A stretch of DNA of 48,388 nucleotides, from NCBI GenBank assembly GCA_016213265.1, contig JACRBA010000151.1, forward strand, positions 1-48,388, written 5' to 3'. How positions within the stretch are numbered: position 1 is the first letter of the stretch; every line of letters starts with the position of its first letter. This document shows, piece by piece, positions 18,098-26,486 of the stretch. The notes under the pieces are model-generated. The model ran no database searches. It was not told the origin of the DNA and worked only from the letters and a program-made list of their open reading frames with translations. The position numbers were made by a program, and so were the translations under genes. Source of the stretch: Burkholderiales bacterium. GTDB taxonomy: Bacteria; Pseudomonadota; Gammaproteobacteria; Burkholderiales; Burkholderiaceae_C.

Positions 18098-20440
18098 ATG
18101 CCATCTGCCAGCTCTGCCCTCTTGCGCCCCGGCATGCGCCTCATGCGGCGCCTGCGCATGCCCACCAAGATGGCCCTCATGGGCCTGATGCTGCTCATTC
18201 CACTGCTGCTGCTGATCCTGCAGAGCGCGCGCGACGCACGCAGCGAAATGCAGTTCACCGCCCGCGAGGTGGCCGGCGCCGAACTGGTGAGTCAGGTGAC
18301 CGAGCTGACCAGCCTGGTGCAGGCCCACCGCGGCCTGACGCACCGGGTGCTGTCGGGCGACGCGGCGGCCGCGTCCGAACGCGACGGCGTGCGGCAGCGG
18401 GCCGCGCAGGCCATGGCGGCGGTGGACACCGCCGTGCCCGCCCTGCCCTTTGCGGTGGCCGACCTCTGGCGCCCCGTGCGCGAGGCGGTGGATGCCACGC
18501 TGCAGGGCCGGCACTCGTCGCAGCGCAGCGAGGCCTTCGCCGAACACGGGCGGCAGGTGGAAGCCCTGCGCCAGCTCGTTCTGCAGATCGGCGAGCGCTC
18601 GGGCCTGCTGCTCGACCCCGAAGCGGGCAGCTTCTTCCTGATGGACATGGTGGTCGAGCGGGTGATCCCGTGGACCGAGGTGATCGGCCAGGCGCGCGGC
18701 CAGGGCGCCGCCCTGCTCGCCCGTGGGGACGCCAGCAGCGTGGAGCGATCCACCCTCGTCGGCCGCGCCGACGCGCTGGCCGCCGCCGTGGTGGACGCCG
18801 CCTTCCGCGCCGAGGCGCTGGGCCGAGCCGGCGTGACCCTGCCCTCGGGCTGGCAGGCCGCGCAGGAAGCGTCGCTGCGCTTCGAGAAGACCGTGCGCAA
18901 GACCTTCACCGCCGAAATGCTCGAAGGCGACGCCGGGGCCTTCTTCACCGAAGGCTCCGCGGCCATCGACGCCGTGATGGCGTTTCGCCAGCAGGTGCAC
19001 GGTGAACTGCTCGCGCAGCTGCACAGCCGCCAGGACAAGCTGCAGCAGCAGTTCTGGTGGCAGGTGGGCGTGTCCATCGCCGGCGTGTCGCTGATGCTGT
19101 ACTTCGCCATCGCGTTCTACGCCAGCTTCCTCGGCGGGCTGCGCGTGCTGCAGCGTGGCGTCTCGGCGGTGGCGGCAGGCGACCTCGCCCACAAGGTGCA
19201 GATCGACGGCAAGGACGAGCTGGCCGAGATCGGCCGCGTGGTCGAGCACATGAGCGAGGGCCTGTCCACGATGGTGGCCGAGATCCGCAGCAGCGCGGTG
19301 CGGGTGGGCCTGTCGGGCCGGCGCCTGGCCGAAAGCGGCGACGCCCTGTCCCAGCGCACCGAGGCCCAGGCCGCCAACCTGCGCCAGACCGTGGCCACGG
19401 TGGGCCAGCTCAGCGACGCCGTGGCGAGCAATGCCAGCGCCGCCCACGAGCTGGACCAACTCACCGCGGCGCTGCGCCAGCAGGCCGAGGCCGGCGGCGA
19501 CGCCATGCGCGCCACGGTGCAGTCCATGGGCACGCTCGAGGAGAGCTCGCGCCGCGTGGGCGAGATCATCGGTGTGATCGATGGCATCGCCTTCCAGACC
19601 AACATCCTGGCCCTCAACGCGGCGGTAGAGGCGGCGCGCGCGGGCGAGGCCGGACGCGGCTTCGCCGTGGTGGCCACCGAAGTGCGCCAGCTCGCGCAGC
19701 GCAGCGCCTCGGCCGCGGCCGAGATCCGCCAGCTCATCGGCCAGTCCACCGAGCAGGTGGGCCAGTCGGTCGCGCGCATCCAGCGCACCAACGGCGCCCT
19801 CGATTCCGTCGTGCATGGCGTGCGCGACGTGTCCGACAAGCTGCGCGGCATCGCCCAGGCCAGCGCCCAGCAGGCCAGCAGCCTCGAGGAGGTGTCGCGC
19901 AGCGTCGGCAGCCTGGACGAGATCACCCAGCAGAACGCGGGCATGGTGGACGAGTCGCAGCGCGCCTCCGGCGAGCTGGTGACACGCGCCTCGGTGCTCA
20001 GCGACGCCGTGGCGGCCATCCGCCTGCGCCAGGGCAGCGCGGACGAGGCGCGTGCGATGGTGGACCGGGCCGTGGAGCTCGTGCGCCAGCGCGGCCTGTC
20101 CGAAGCCGCCCGGGTGTTCCGCCAGGCGGATGGCGGGTTCCTCGACCGCGACCTCTACATCTTCGTGACCGACCGCGAAGGCCGCTACCACGTGCACGGC
20201 GCCAAGCCGGCCATGGAGGGCCGGCTGGTGCACGAGGTGCCCGGCATCGACGGAGACCGCTTCGCCCGCGAATCGTGGGAAGCCACCCAGGGCAGCCACT
20301 GGGTCGAGTACAGCATCGTGAACCAGGCCACCGGCAAGGTGCAGCCCAAGGCGAGCTACGTGGTGGCGCTGGACGACAAGCTGCTCGTGGGCTGCGGCAT
20401 CTACACGACCAAGGGCCAGTTCAGCACTGCCGCGGCCTGA
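18098..20440 (+). CDS. Methyl-accepting chemotaxis protein with a C-terminal Cache-like domain
   Basis: This is a 780-residue chemoreceptor. Membrane segment 1 is at about 25-44 and segment 2 at about 319-345, enclosing a large, mostly helical periplasmic region of about 270 residues. A HAMP domain (about 346-400) and the signalling domain follow, with the hairpin tip VIDGIAFQTNILALNAAVEA (about 490) and GRGFAVVATEVRQLAQRSA. After about residue 640 comes an extra domain with YIFVTDREGRYHVHG, EGRLVHEVPG, HWVEYSIVN and a final VGCGIY, which has the pattern of a single Cache sensor domain. This part is predicted to be in the cytoplasm, an unusual place for Cache. It has no CheR-binding tail pentapeptide. 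Confidence 0.9.
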   Translation: MPSASSALLRPGMRLMRRLRMPTKMALMGLMLLIPLLLLILQSARDARSEMQFTAREVAGAELVSQVTELTSLVQAHRGLTHRVLSGDAAAASERDGVRQRAAQAMAAVDTAVPALPFAVADLWRPVREAVDATLQGRHSSQRSEAFAEHGRQVEALRQLVLQIGERSGLLLDPEAGSFFLMDMVVERVIPWTEVIGQARGQGAALLARGDASSVERSTLVGRADALAAAVVDAAFRAEALGRAGVTLPSGWQAAQEASLRFEKTVRKTFTAEMLEGDAGAFFTEGSAAIDAVMAFRQQVHGELLAQLHSRQDKLQQQFWWQVGVSIAGVSLMLYFAIAFYASFLGGLRVLQRGVSAVAAGDLAHKVQIDGKDELAEIGRVVEHMSEGLSTMVAEIRSSAVRVGLSGRRLAESGDALSQRTEAQAANLRQTVATVGQLSDAVASNASAAHELDQLTAALRQQAEAGGDAMRATVQSMGTLEESSRRVGEIIGVIDGIAFQTNILALNAAVEAARAGEAGRGFAVVATEVRQLAQRSASAAAEIRQLIGQSTEQVGQSVARIQRTNGALDSVVHGVRDVSDKLRGIAQASAQQASSLEEVSRSVGSLDEITQQNAGMVDESQRASGELVTRASVLSDAVAAIRLRQGSADEARAMVDRAVELVRQRGLSEAARVFRQADGGFLDRDLYIFVTDREGRYHVHGAKPAMEGRLVHEVPGIDGDRFARESWEATQGSHWVEYSIVNQATGKVQPKASYVVALDDKLLVGCGIYTTKGQFSTAAA

Positions 20441-20448
20441 GGCCGCGG
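20430..20448. terminator. Hairpin at the chemoreceptor stop, between convergent genes
   Basis: CCGCGGCC (20430-20437) and GGCCGCGG (20441-20448) pair perfectly over eight bases, and the three-base loop is exactly the TGA stop codon of the chemoreceptor. Only 13 bases separate the two convergent genes. No T-run is present. Confidence 0.6.
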
Positions 20449-20453
20449 GCGGC

Positions 20454-23400
20454 TCAGCGGTCGGCCGGTGCGCCCAGCGGGCCGCCCGAGGGCACCGCGG
20501 GTGTCGCTTCATGCGCCCCGCCGCCCCAGCGACGCGCGGCCCACCCGCCCAGCTGCACCAGATAGCTGTACACCACCGGCACCACCACCAGCGTGAGCAG
20601 CGTGGAGGTGATCACCCCGCCGATGATGGCGCGGCCCATCGGCGCCTGCAGCTCGCCGCCATCGTTCAGGGCGATGGCCATGGGCAGCATGCCGAAGACC
20701 ATGGCGGCCGTCGTCATCATGATGGGCCGCATGCGGATCTGGCCGGCCTCCAGCAGCGCATCGCGCATGCTGGCGCCAGCACGCCGGGCGTGGTTGGCGA
20801 AGTCCACCAGCAGGATGGCGTTCTTGGTCACCAGGCCCATCAGCATCACCAGGCCGATCATCGAGAAGACGTTCAGCGTGGACCGCCACAGCAGCAGCGC
20901 CAACATCACCCCGATCAGCGACAGCGGCAGCGACACCATGATGGCCACCGGCTGCAGGAAGCTGCCGAACTGGCTGGCCAGCACGATGTAGATGAAGATC
21001 ACGGCCAACCCCATGGCGCTGACCAGCCCACCGAAGGCCTCGGCCTGCTGCTTGCCGGCGCCGTCCACCATGAAGCTCACGCCGGGCGGCAGCTGGGTCT
21101 GCTTGATCAGCTTCTGCACGTCCGCATTCACGTCGCCCGACGGGCGGCCCTGCACGCCGGCGTACACGGCCTCGCGGCGCTGCAGGTTCTGGCGGCGGAT
21201 CACCTCGGGGTTGAACACCGGTTCGATCGTGGCCACCTGGTCCAGGGCGATGGGCGAGCCGTCCTTGGCGAAGGCCACCGGCAGCTTGCTCATCTGCTCC
21301 ACGCGCTCGCGCTGCTGCTGCGGCAGGCGCAGCAGCACCTCCACGCGGTTGCCGTCCGGCGTGGTCCAGTAGGTGGCCACCTCGCCGTTCACATAGGCGC
21401 GCAGCGACGCAGCCACCTGCGGGCCCGTGAGCCCCAGCTCGCGGATGGCCGATTCCTTCAGGCGCACCGCATAAGCCGGCAAGCCCGGCTTCACCGTGGT
21501 GTCCACATCGACCACGCCCGGGATCTTCTTCAGCTTCTCGGCGAACTCCTTGGACACCCGGGTGAGCTGCTCGCCATCGGCCCCGAGAATGGTGATCCAC
21601 ACCGGCCGGTCGAAGCCCACGCTGGCCTCCAGGCCGGGGATGCCGGCGATGTCGCCGCGGATGGCGTCCTCGATCTGCTTCTGCGTGCGGCTGCGCTCGC
21701 TGCGGTCGACCAGGGCGATGTTCAGCGACGCCTGGTTGCGCCCGGTCGCCAGGCCCTCGCCCGTGGAGCCGACCACCGTCTGCACGGTGCGGATCTCGGG
21801 ATACCTCGCCAGGATGTCCTCGACCTGGCGCACCTTGTCGTTGCCGCGCTCCAGGCTCGACGCCACCGGGAAGCGCAGGTTCAGCTGGGTGAAGCCCTGG
21901 TCGGTCTGGGGCACGAACTCGGTGCCCACCAGAGGCGCCAGGCCCAGCGCGAGCACGAAGCTGGCCACACCCGTCCAGCCGATGATGCCGCGCGGCGTGA
22001 GCGTGATGCGACGCAGGCGACGCGGCATCGAGCGGTCGCGCCGGCCGGTGGCGTCGAAGGGCCGGCCCCAGGCGGGCAACGGCAGACGGTAGCGGCGGCC
22101 CGAGAAGGCCCAGCTGATGAGGCGGCCGTACACGCGGTGCAGCGCGTCCATGGCGCGGTCGGTGCCACGGATCAGGTGGCCGATCCCGAACACGTGCTTC
22201 AGGCGCTCGCTGGGCGGGTCACGCCAGACGCTGGACAGCATGGGGTCGAGCGTGAAGCTGACGAACAGGCTCACGATGACCGCGACGGCGACGGTGATGC
22301 CGAACGGGTAGAAGAACTTGCCGATGATGCCGCCCATGAAGGCCACGGGCACGAACACCGCGCAGATGGCGAAGGTGGTGGCCATCACCGCCAGGCCGAT
22401 CTCGTTGGTGCCGTCGAAGGCCGCCGTGCGGTGGTCCTTGCCCATGCCGACGTGGCGCACGATGTTCTCGCGCACCACGATCGCGTCGTCGATCAGCAGG
22501 CCGATGCACAGCGACAGCGCCATCATCGTCATGAAGTTCAGCGTGAAGCCGAACGCGTGCACGGCGATGAAGCTGGAGATCACCGCGATGGGCAGCGTGA
22601 GGCCGGTGATGATGGTCGAGCGCCAGCTGTGCAGGAACAGGAAGACGATGGCCACCGTGAGCAGCGCACCTTCGACCAGCGTGTGGCGCAGGCCCTTGAG
22701 CGAGTTCTTCACGAAGTCGCTGGAGGCATAGATGAGGTTCAGCTCCACGTCGGCCGGCAGGCCCTTGCGCAGTTCCTCCATCGCTTCCTTCACCGCGTCG
22801 CCGGTGGCCACGATGTTGGCGTCCTGCTGCTTGAACACCGCGAAGCTGATGGCCGGCGCCCCGTTGGTGCGGGCGATGGAGTCGCGCTCCCGCTCCCGCT
22901 CCACCAGCGTGCCCAGGTCGCCCAGCGTGAGCGGCAGGCCGCCGCGGTGGGCCACCACGACGCCGGCGAACTGCTTCGGGTCGCGCACGCGGCCCTCCAC
23001 GCGCAGGATGGCGTCGGACACGCGGTCGGACACCAGCCCCACCGGCTGGTCGGCATTGGCCGCGGCCAGGGCGGTGGAGATCTCCGCCGGCGTCACGCCG
23101 TAGGCGCGCAGGCGCGTCGGATCGAGGTCGATGCGCACCTCGCGCGAGACCAGGCCACCCACGTCCACCATGGCCACGCCGTCCACCCGCTGCAGGCGCT
23201 TGGCGATGGTCAGCTCGCCCAGCGTGGACAGCTCACGCGGCGAGCGCGTCTTGCTGGTCAGCGCCATCACGACCACGGGCTGGCTGTTGTCGGCCTGGAA
23301 GCGGTTCACCGTGGGCGGCTGCACGTCCTCGGGGAACACGCCCTGCACGGCCGCGATGCGGTCGCGCACGTCCTGCATGGCGCGGTTCATGTCGGTGTTC

Positions 23401-23690
23401 AGCGAGAACTCCACGCTGGCCTGCACGCGGCCCTCGAAGCTGCGCGACTGCACCTTGTCCACACCGGCGATGGTGTTCAGCGCCTCTTCCAGCGGCTTGG
23501 CGACCTCACGCTCCACGGCCTCCGGGGACGCGCCCGGGTAGCGCACGTCGATCCACGCGCCTGGCAGGGTGATGTCGGGCATCTGCTCGACACCCAGCTT
23601 GCTGTACGAGAACAGACCCAGCACGCACAACGCGACCATGACCATGGTGGCGAAGACGGGGTTCTGGATGGAGATGCGGGTGATCCACAT
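20454..23690 (-). CDS. RND efflux pump inner-membrane subunit (HAE-1/MdtB-like), pump 1
   Basis: This 1078-residue proton-driven RND transporter has twelve membrane segments and two large periplasmic loops. The N-terminus MWITRISIQNPVFATMVM is typical. Membrane segment 4 carries the proton-relay pair in GLLIDDAIVVRENIVRH and segment 10 the lysine in GLVTKNAILLVDFANHAR. Compared with pump 2 there are about 33 extra residues between YGRLISWAF and the next membrane segment (about 21990-22105), rich in Arg and Pro. The adaptor gene ends 38 bases upstream, so the two form one operon. The substrate is unknown; this family exports drugs, dyes or solvents. No outer-membrane factor gene is next to it. 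Confidence 0.95.
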   Translation of the reverse strand: MWITRISIQNPVFATMVMVALCVLGLFSYSKLGVEQMPDITLPGAWIDVRYPGASPEAVEREVAKPLEEALNTIAGVDKVQSRSFEGRVQASVEFSLNTDMNRAMQDVRDRIAAVQGVFPEDVQPPTVNRFQADNSQPVVVMALTSKTRSPRELSTLGELTIAKRLQRVDGVAMVDVGGLVSREVRIDLDPTRLRAYGVTPAEISTALAAANADQPVGLVSDRVSDAILRVEGRVRDPKQFAGVVVAHRGGLPLTLGDLGTLVERERERDSIARTNGAPAISFAVFKQQDANIVATGDAVKEAMEELRKGLPADVELNLIYASSDFVKNSLKGLRHTLVEGALLTVAIVFLFLHSWRSTIITGLTLPIAVISSFIAVHAFGFTLNFMTMMALSLCIGLLIDDAIVVRENIVRHVGMGKDHRTAAFDGTNEIGLAVMATTFAICAVFVPVAFMGGIIGKFFYPFGITVAVAVIVSLFVSFTLDPMLSSVWRDPPSERLKHVFGIGHLIRGTDRAMDALHRVYGRLISWAFSGRRYRLPLPAWGRPFDATGRRDRSMPRRLRRITLTPRGIIGWTGVASFVLALGLAPLVGTEFVPQTDQGFTQLNLRFPVASSLERGNDKVRQVEDILARYPEIRTVQTVVGSTGEGLATGRNQASLNIALVDRSERSRTQKQIEDAIRGDIAGIPGLEASVGFDRPVWITILGADGEQLTRVSKEFAEKLKKIPGVVDVDTTVKPGLPAYAVRLKESAIRELGLTGPQVAASLRAYVNGEVATYWTTPDGNRVEVLLRLPQQQRERVEQMSKLPVAFAKDGSPIALDQVATIEPVFNPEVIRRQNLQRREAVYAGVQGRPSGDVNADVQKLIKQTQLPPGVSFMVDGAGKQQAEAFGGLVSAMGLAVIFIYIVLASQFGSFLQPVAIMVSLPLSLIGVMLALLLWRSTLNVFSMIGLVMLMGLVTKNAILLVDFANHARRAGASMRDALLEAGQIRMRPIMMTTAAMVFGMLPMAIALNDGGELQAPMGRAIIGGVITSTLLTLVVVPVVYSYLVQLGGWAARRWGGGAHEATPAVPSGGPLGAPADR

Positions 23691-23728
23691 GGCGGCGCCC
23701 TTGTCCTGGTATGAGCACGAAGGGCGTG

Positions 23729-24916
23729 TCAGCGCGACTGGGCCGCGGCGGCCGTGGCCGGCGTGGCGGGCGACGCCGCCGAGGCGGCGGTGGCGGGCAC
23801 CTGCGCCAGCACGCGGGCAGGTGCACCCTCGCGCAGGTTGTCGAAACGCATGGCCAGCACCTGCGCCTGCGGCGACACGCCCTCCTTCACCTCGACCAGA
23901 CCGCGCGCGTCGTCACGGCGCCCGGTGGTGATGGCACGCCGCATCAGCTTGCCCTGCTCGATCATCCACACGTACTCCTGGCCCGAGGCGCTGCCGATGG
24001 CCGCCACCGGCAAGGTCAGGCGCGGCGTTCCCTCGGGCAACTGCACGCTCGCCTGGGCGTACTGCCCGGCCCGCAGGCGCTCCTGGGGGTTGGGGATGGC
24101 CACGGCCACGCCGATCGAGCGCGTGCCCGGCTCGGCCGCGGGCGAGATGCGGGCCAGCTGGCCCTTCACCGGCTCGGCCACGCCTTCGACCTGCACCTGC
24201 ACCGCCATGCCGGGCTGCAGCGCGCCCACTTCGTGCGTGCCCACGCTGCCGGCCACCTCCAGCCGCCCGAGGTTCACGATGGTGACCACGGGCTGCTCGT
24301 TGGCCACCTTCTCCCCGGGCACCACATGGCGCTTGGCCACGATGCCCGCGATGGGCGACACCAGCGCCGCCTCGCGCAGGTTGATGCGCACCGTCTCGAC
24401 CTGGGCCTGCGCGGCGGCCAAGGCGGCCCGGGCGCTGTCGAGCGCGGCCCGGGACGATTCCAGCGCGTTCGACGAAATGAACTGCTGCTCCGCGAGCCGT
24501 TGGTTCGACGCATGCGTGCGCTCGGCCTGCACGGCCTGTGCGCGCGCCGCCTCGGCCTGGGCCTGGCGCTCGTTGAGCCGCGCATTGAGATCGGCCAGGT
24601 CGAGCGTGCCCAGGCGTTGGCCGGCCGCCACCCGGCTGCCTTCGGCCACGGCAAGCTGCAGCAGCGTGCCCGCCGCCTTGGCGCGCACCACGGCGGTATC
24701 GGGCGCCACCAGCGGGCCCGAGAACTCGACGCGCGCGGCCAGCGGCTGCGGCTGCGGTGCCACCACCTCCTTGGTGGTGAAGTCGAGCACCTTGTCCTCC
24801 GGCTTGGTCGTGGCCGTCGGCGCGCTCTTGTCGCCCTTGCCCGCCATGACGGCCACGCCGCCGCCCGCGGCCAGCACCGCCACCACGACACCACCGATCA
24901 CCCAGCGCTTGTTCAT
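23729..24916 (-). CDS. RND efflux periplasmic adaptor (membrane fusion protein), pump 1
   Basis: This 395-residue adaptor links the RND pump to an outer-membrane channel. An uncleaved or signal-type membrane segment (about 5-25) starts the protein. The biotinyl-lipoyl-like domain is split around a coiled-coil hairpin of about 100 residues rich in Ala, Gln and Arg (LNARLNERQAQAEAARAQAV onward). ALVSPIAGIVAKRHVVPGE marks the return of the lipoyl half, followed by beta-barrel and membrane-proximal domains, and an Ala/Pro/Ser-rich tail. Residue Lys3 is not followed by a lipobox. GAGGAG lies just before the ATG, but part of it can pair in a leader hairpin (24924-24959). Confidence 0.93.
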   Translation of the reverse strand: MNKRWVIGGVVVAVLAAGGGVAVMAGKGDKSAPTATTKPEDKVLDFTTKEVVAPQPQPLAARVEFSGPLVAPDTAVVRAKAAGTLLQLAVAEGSRVAAGQRLGTLDLADLNARLNERQAQAEAARAQAVQAERTHASNQRLAEQQFISSNALESSRAALDSARAALAAAQAQVETVRINLREAALVSPIAGIVAKRHVVPGEKVANEQPVVTIVNLGRLEVAGSVGTHEVGALQPGMAVQVQVEGVAEPVKGQLARISPAAEPGTRSIGVAVAIPNPQERLRAGQYAQASVQLPEGTPRLTLPVAAIGSASGQEYVWMIEQGKLMRRAITTGRRDDARGLVEVKEGVSPQAQVLAMRFDNLREGAPARVLAQVPATAASAASPATPATAAAAQSR

Positions 24917-25267
24917 GCGTGCTCCTCGTGTTCTCCCGGTCGCTGCCGCCCGCACGAGGTGAACGCCACCCAGGCCGCTGCAACGAGCGGGGCGCAGTGT
25001 AGGAGTGGGTGGGCGACCCCACAGGGCATGGGCGACGAACCGCGCGACGACGCCGACGAAATGCAGAACGGACGGATGAGCCGGCGTGCGGCGCGGCCGG
25101 CGAACGCCCCGCACGCGTGGCGCCGCGCAGCCGCCATTCAACCCGGCCAGCCGGCGTTTCGTCGCACGCACGTGCTATGGACGACAGGGGCGCGATAAGC
25201 TTCGCGCCGCTTTGCCAAGGCCCATCCGGCCACTCATCATTCGAACCCGTCTGGAGGAGACCCCTCG
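24917..25267. other. 351-base divergent promoter region between two RND operons
   Basis: No gene is seen in this gap. It must hold the start signals for both pump operons. The leader hairpin at 24924-24959 is the only clear structure. On the right side, GGAGGAG (25253-25259) is a strong Shine-Dalgarno for the second adaptor. No TetR-type long palindrome or clear -35/-10 pair was found. Confidence 0.5.
24924..24959 (-). promoter_or_regulatory. Leader hairpin that can cover the adaptor Shine-Dalgarno
   Basis: On the minus strand CCTCGTG (24959-24953) can pair with CACGAGG (24930-24924) across 22 bases. The second arm shares GAGG with the GAGGAG Shine-Dalgarno (24927-24922) seven bases before the second base of spacing to the ATG at 24916. 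Closing the stem would hide part of the ribosome site. Confidence 0.4.
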
Positions 25268-26482
25268 ATGTTGCGCCGTTCCCCCACCGCCGCGCCTGCG
25301 GCCCCCGCGCGGCCTGCCGCCCCTCTGGTTCGCACCGCGGTGGCGCTGGCGTTGGCTGTCACGCTCGGCGCCTGCAACAAGCCGGGCGCCGGGGGGCCGG
25401 CCGGCGCGGCGTCGGCACCCGCGGCAGCGGCCCCGGTGCTGCTGCTGTCCCCCCAAGATGTGACGACGCTGGGCCAGGGCGTGCACGCCTCCGGGCCGGT
25501 GATCACCGGCTCCATCCAGCCCGAGCGCCGGGCGGACCTGCGGGCCGAGGTGTCGGCGATCGTGCTGCAGGTGGTGCGCGACAACGGCGAGGCCGTGCGG
25601 CAGGGCGACCTGCTGGTGCGCCTGGACGACACCTCCATCCGTGACAGCCTGGCGTCCGCCGAAGAAGCTGCTCGTGCAGCGGCCCAATCGCTGGACCAGG
25701 CCGAACGCACCTTCACGCGGCTGAAGACCTTGCAGGCCCAGGGCATGAGCTCGATGCAGGCGCTGGAAGACGCCGAGGTGCGCCGCAACCAGGCCCAGAG
25801 CGAGCTCGTGGCCGCGAAGTCGCGCGTGGTGGCGGCGCGCCAGCAGCTGCAGCGCACCATGGTGCGCGCGCCCTTCGACGGCGTCGTCAGCGACCGCAAG
25901 GTGTCCGCGGGCGACACGGCCCAGGTGGGCAAGGAGCTGGTCAAGGTGATCGACCCGGCCAGCATGCGCTTCGAGGGCCTGATCGCATCCGACCGCATGG
26001 GCGAGGTGCGGCCCGGCCAGGCGGTGAGCTTCCGCATCAACGGCTTCGGTGACCGGCGCTTCGACGGCAAGGTGCGCCGCGTGGATGCGTCCGCGAACGC
26101 CGCCACGCGACAGGTGGTGGTGCAGGTGGCATTCGATGCCGGCAGCGAGGTGCCCCCCGTGGCGGGCCTGTACGCCGAGGGCATCGTCGCCACGAGCTCC
26201 CAGCCCGCCCTGATGCTGCCCGAGGCTTCGATCGTGCGCGAGGGCGACAACGCCTTCGCCTGGAAGCTCAGCGGCGGCACCCTGCGCAAGGTGAAGCTGC
26301 AGCTGGGCGAGCGCGACGCCCGCAGCGGCGAAGTGGTCGTGTCGGCCGGCGTGGCCGCGGGCGACCAGGTGCTGCGCCGCCCGGGCTCCACCCTGGTGGA
26401 CGGCCAGAAGATCGAGCGCGCCGCGCCCGCCGCGGCCTCGGCCGCCTCCGCGGCGCCGGCCGCCTCGGCCCAACGGAGCTGA
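25268..26482 (+). CDS. RND efflux periplasmic adaptor, lipoprotein type, pump 2
   Basis: This 404-residue adaptor has a lipoprotein signal peptide. The lipobox VTLGAC places the lipidated cysteine at residue 36, so the mature protein is tethered to the inner membrane. The lipoyl-like half-motif ISAIVLQVVRDNGEAVRQGD-type region (written here as VSAIVLQVV) is followed by a coiled-coil hairpin and TMVRAPFDGVVSDRKVSAGD, the second lipoyl half. Beta-barrel and membrane-proximal domains follow, with an Ala/Ser-rich tail. GGAGGAG precedes the ATG. The pump gene begins four bases after the stop. It diverges from the pump 1 operon. Confidence 0.94.
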   Translation: MLRRSPTAAPAAPARPAAPLVRTAVALALAVTLGACNKPGAGGPAGAASAPAAAAPVLLLSPQDVTTLGQGVHASGPVITGSIQPERRADLRAEVSAIVLQVVRDNGEAVRQGDLLVRLDDTSIRDSLASAEEAARAAAQSLDQAERTFTRLKTLQAQGMSSMQALEDAEVRRNQAQSELVAAKSRVVAARQQLQRTMVRAPFDGVVSDRKVSAGDTAQVGKELVKVIDPASMRFEGLIASDRMGEVRPGQAVSFRINGFGDRRFDGKVRRVDASANAATRQVVVQVAFDAGSEVPPVAGLYAEGIVATSSQPALMLPEASIVREGDNAFAWKLSGGTLRKVKLQLGERDARSGEVVVSAGVAAGDQVLRRPGSTLVDGQKIERAAPAAASAASAAPAASAQRS

Positions 26483-26486
26483 CCCG

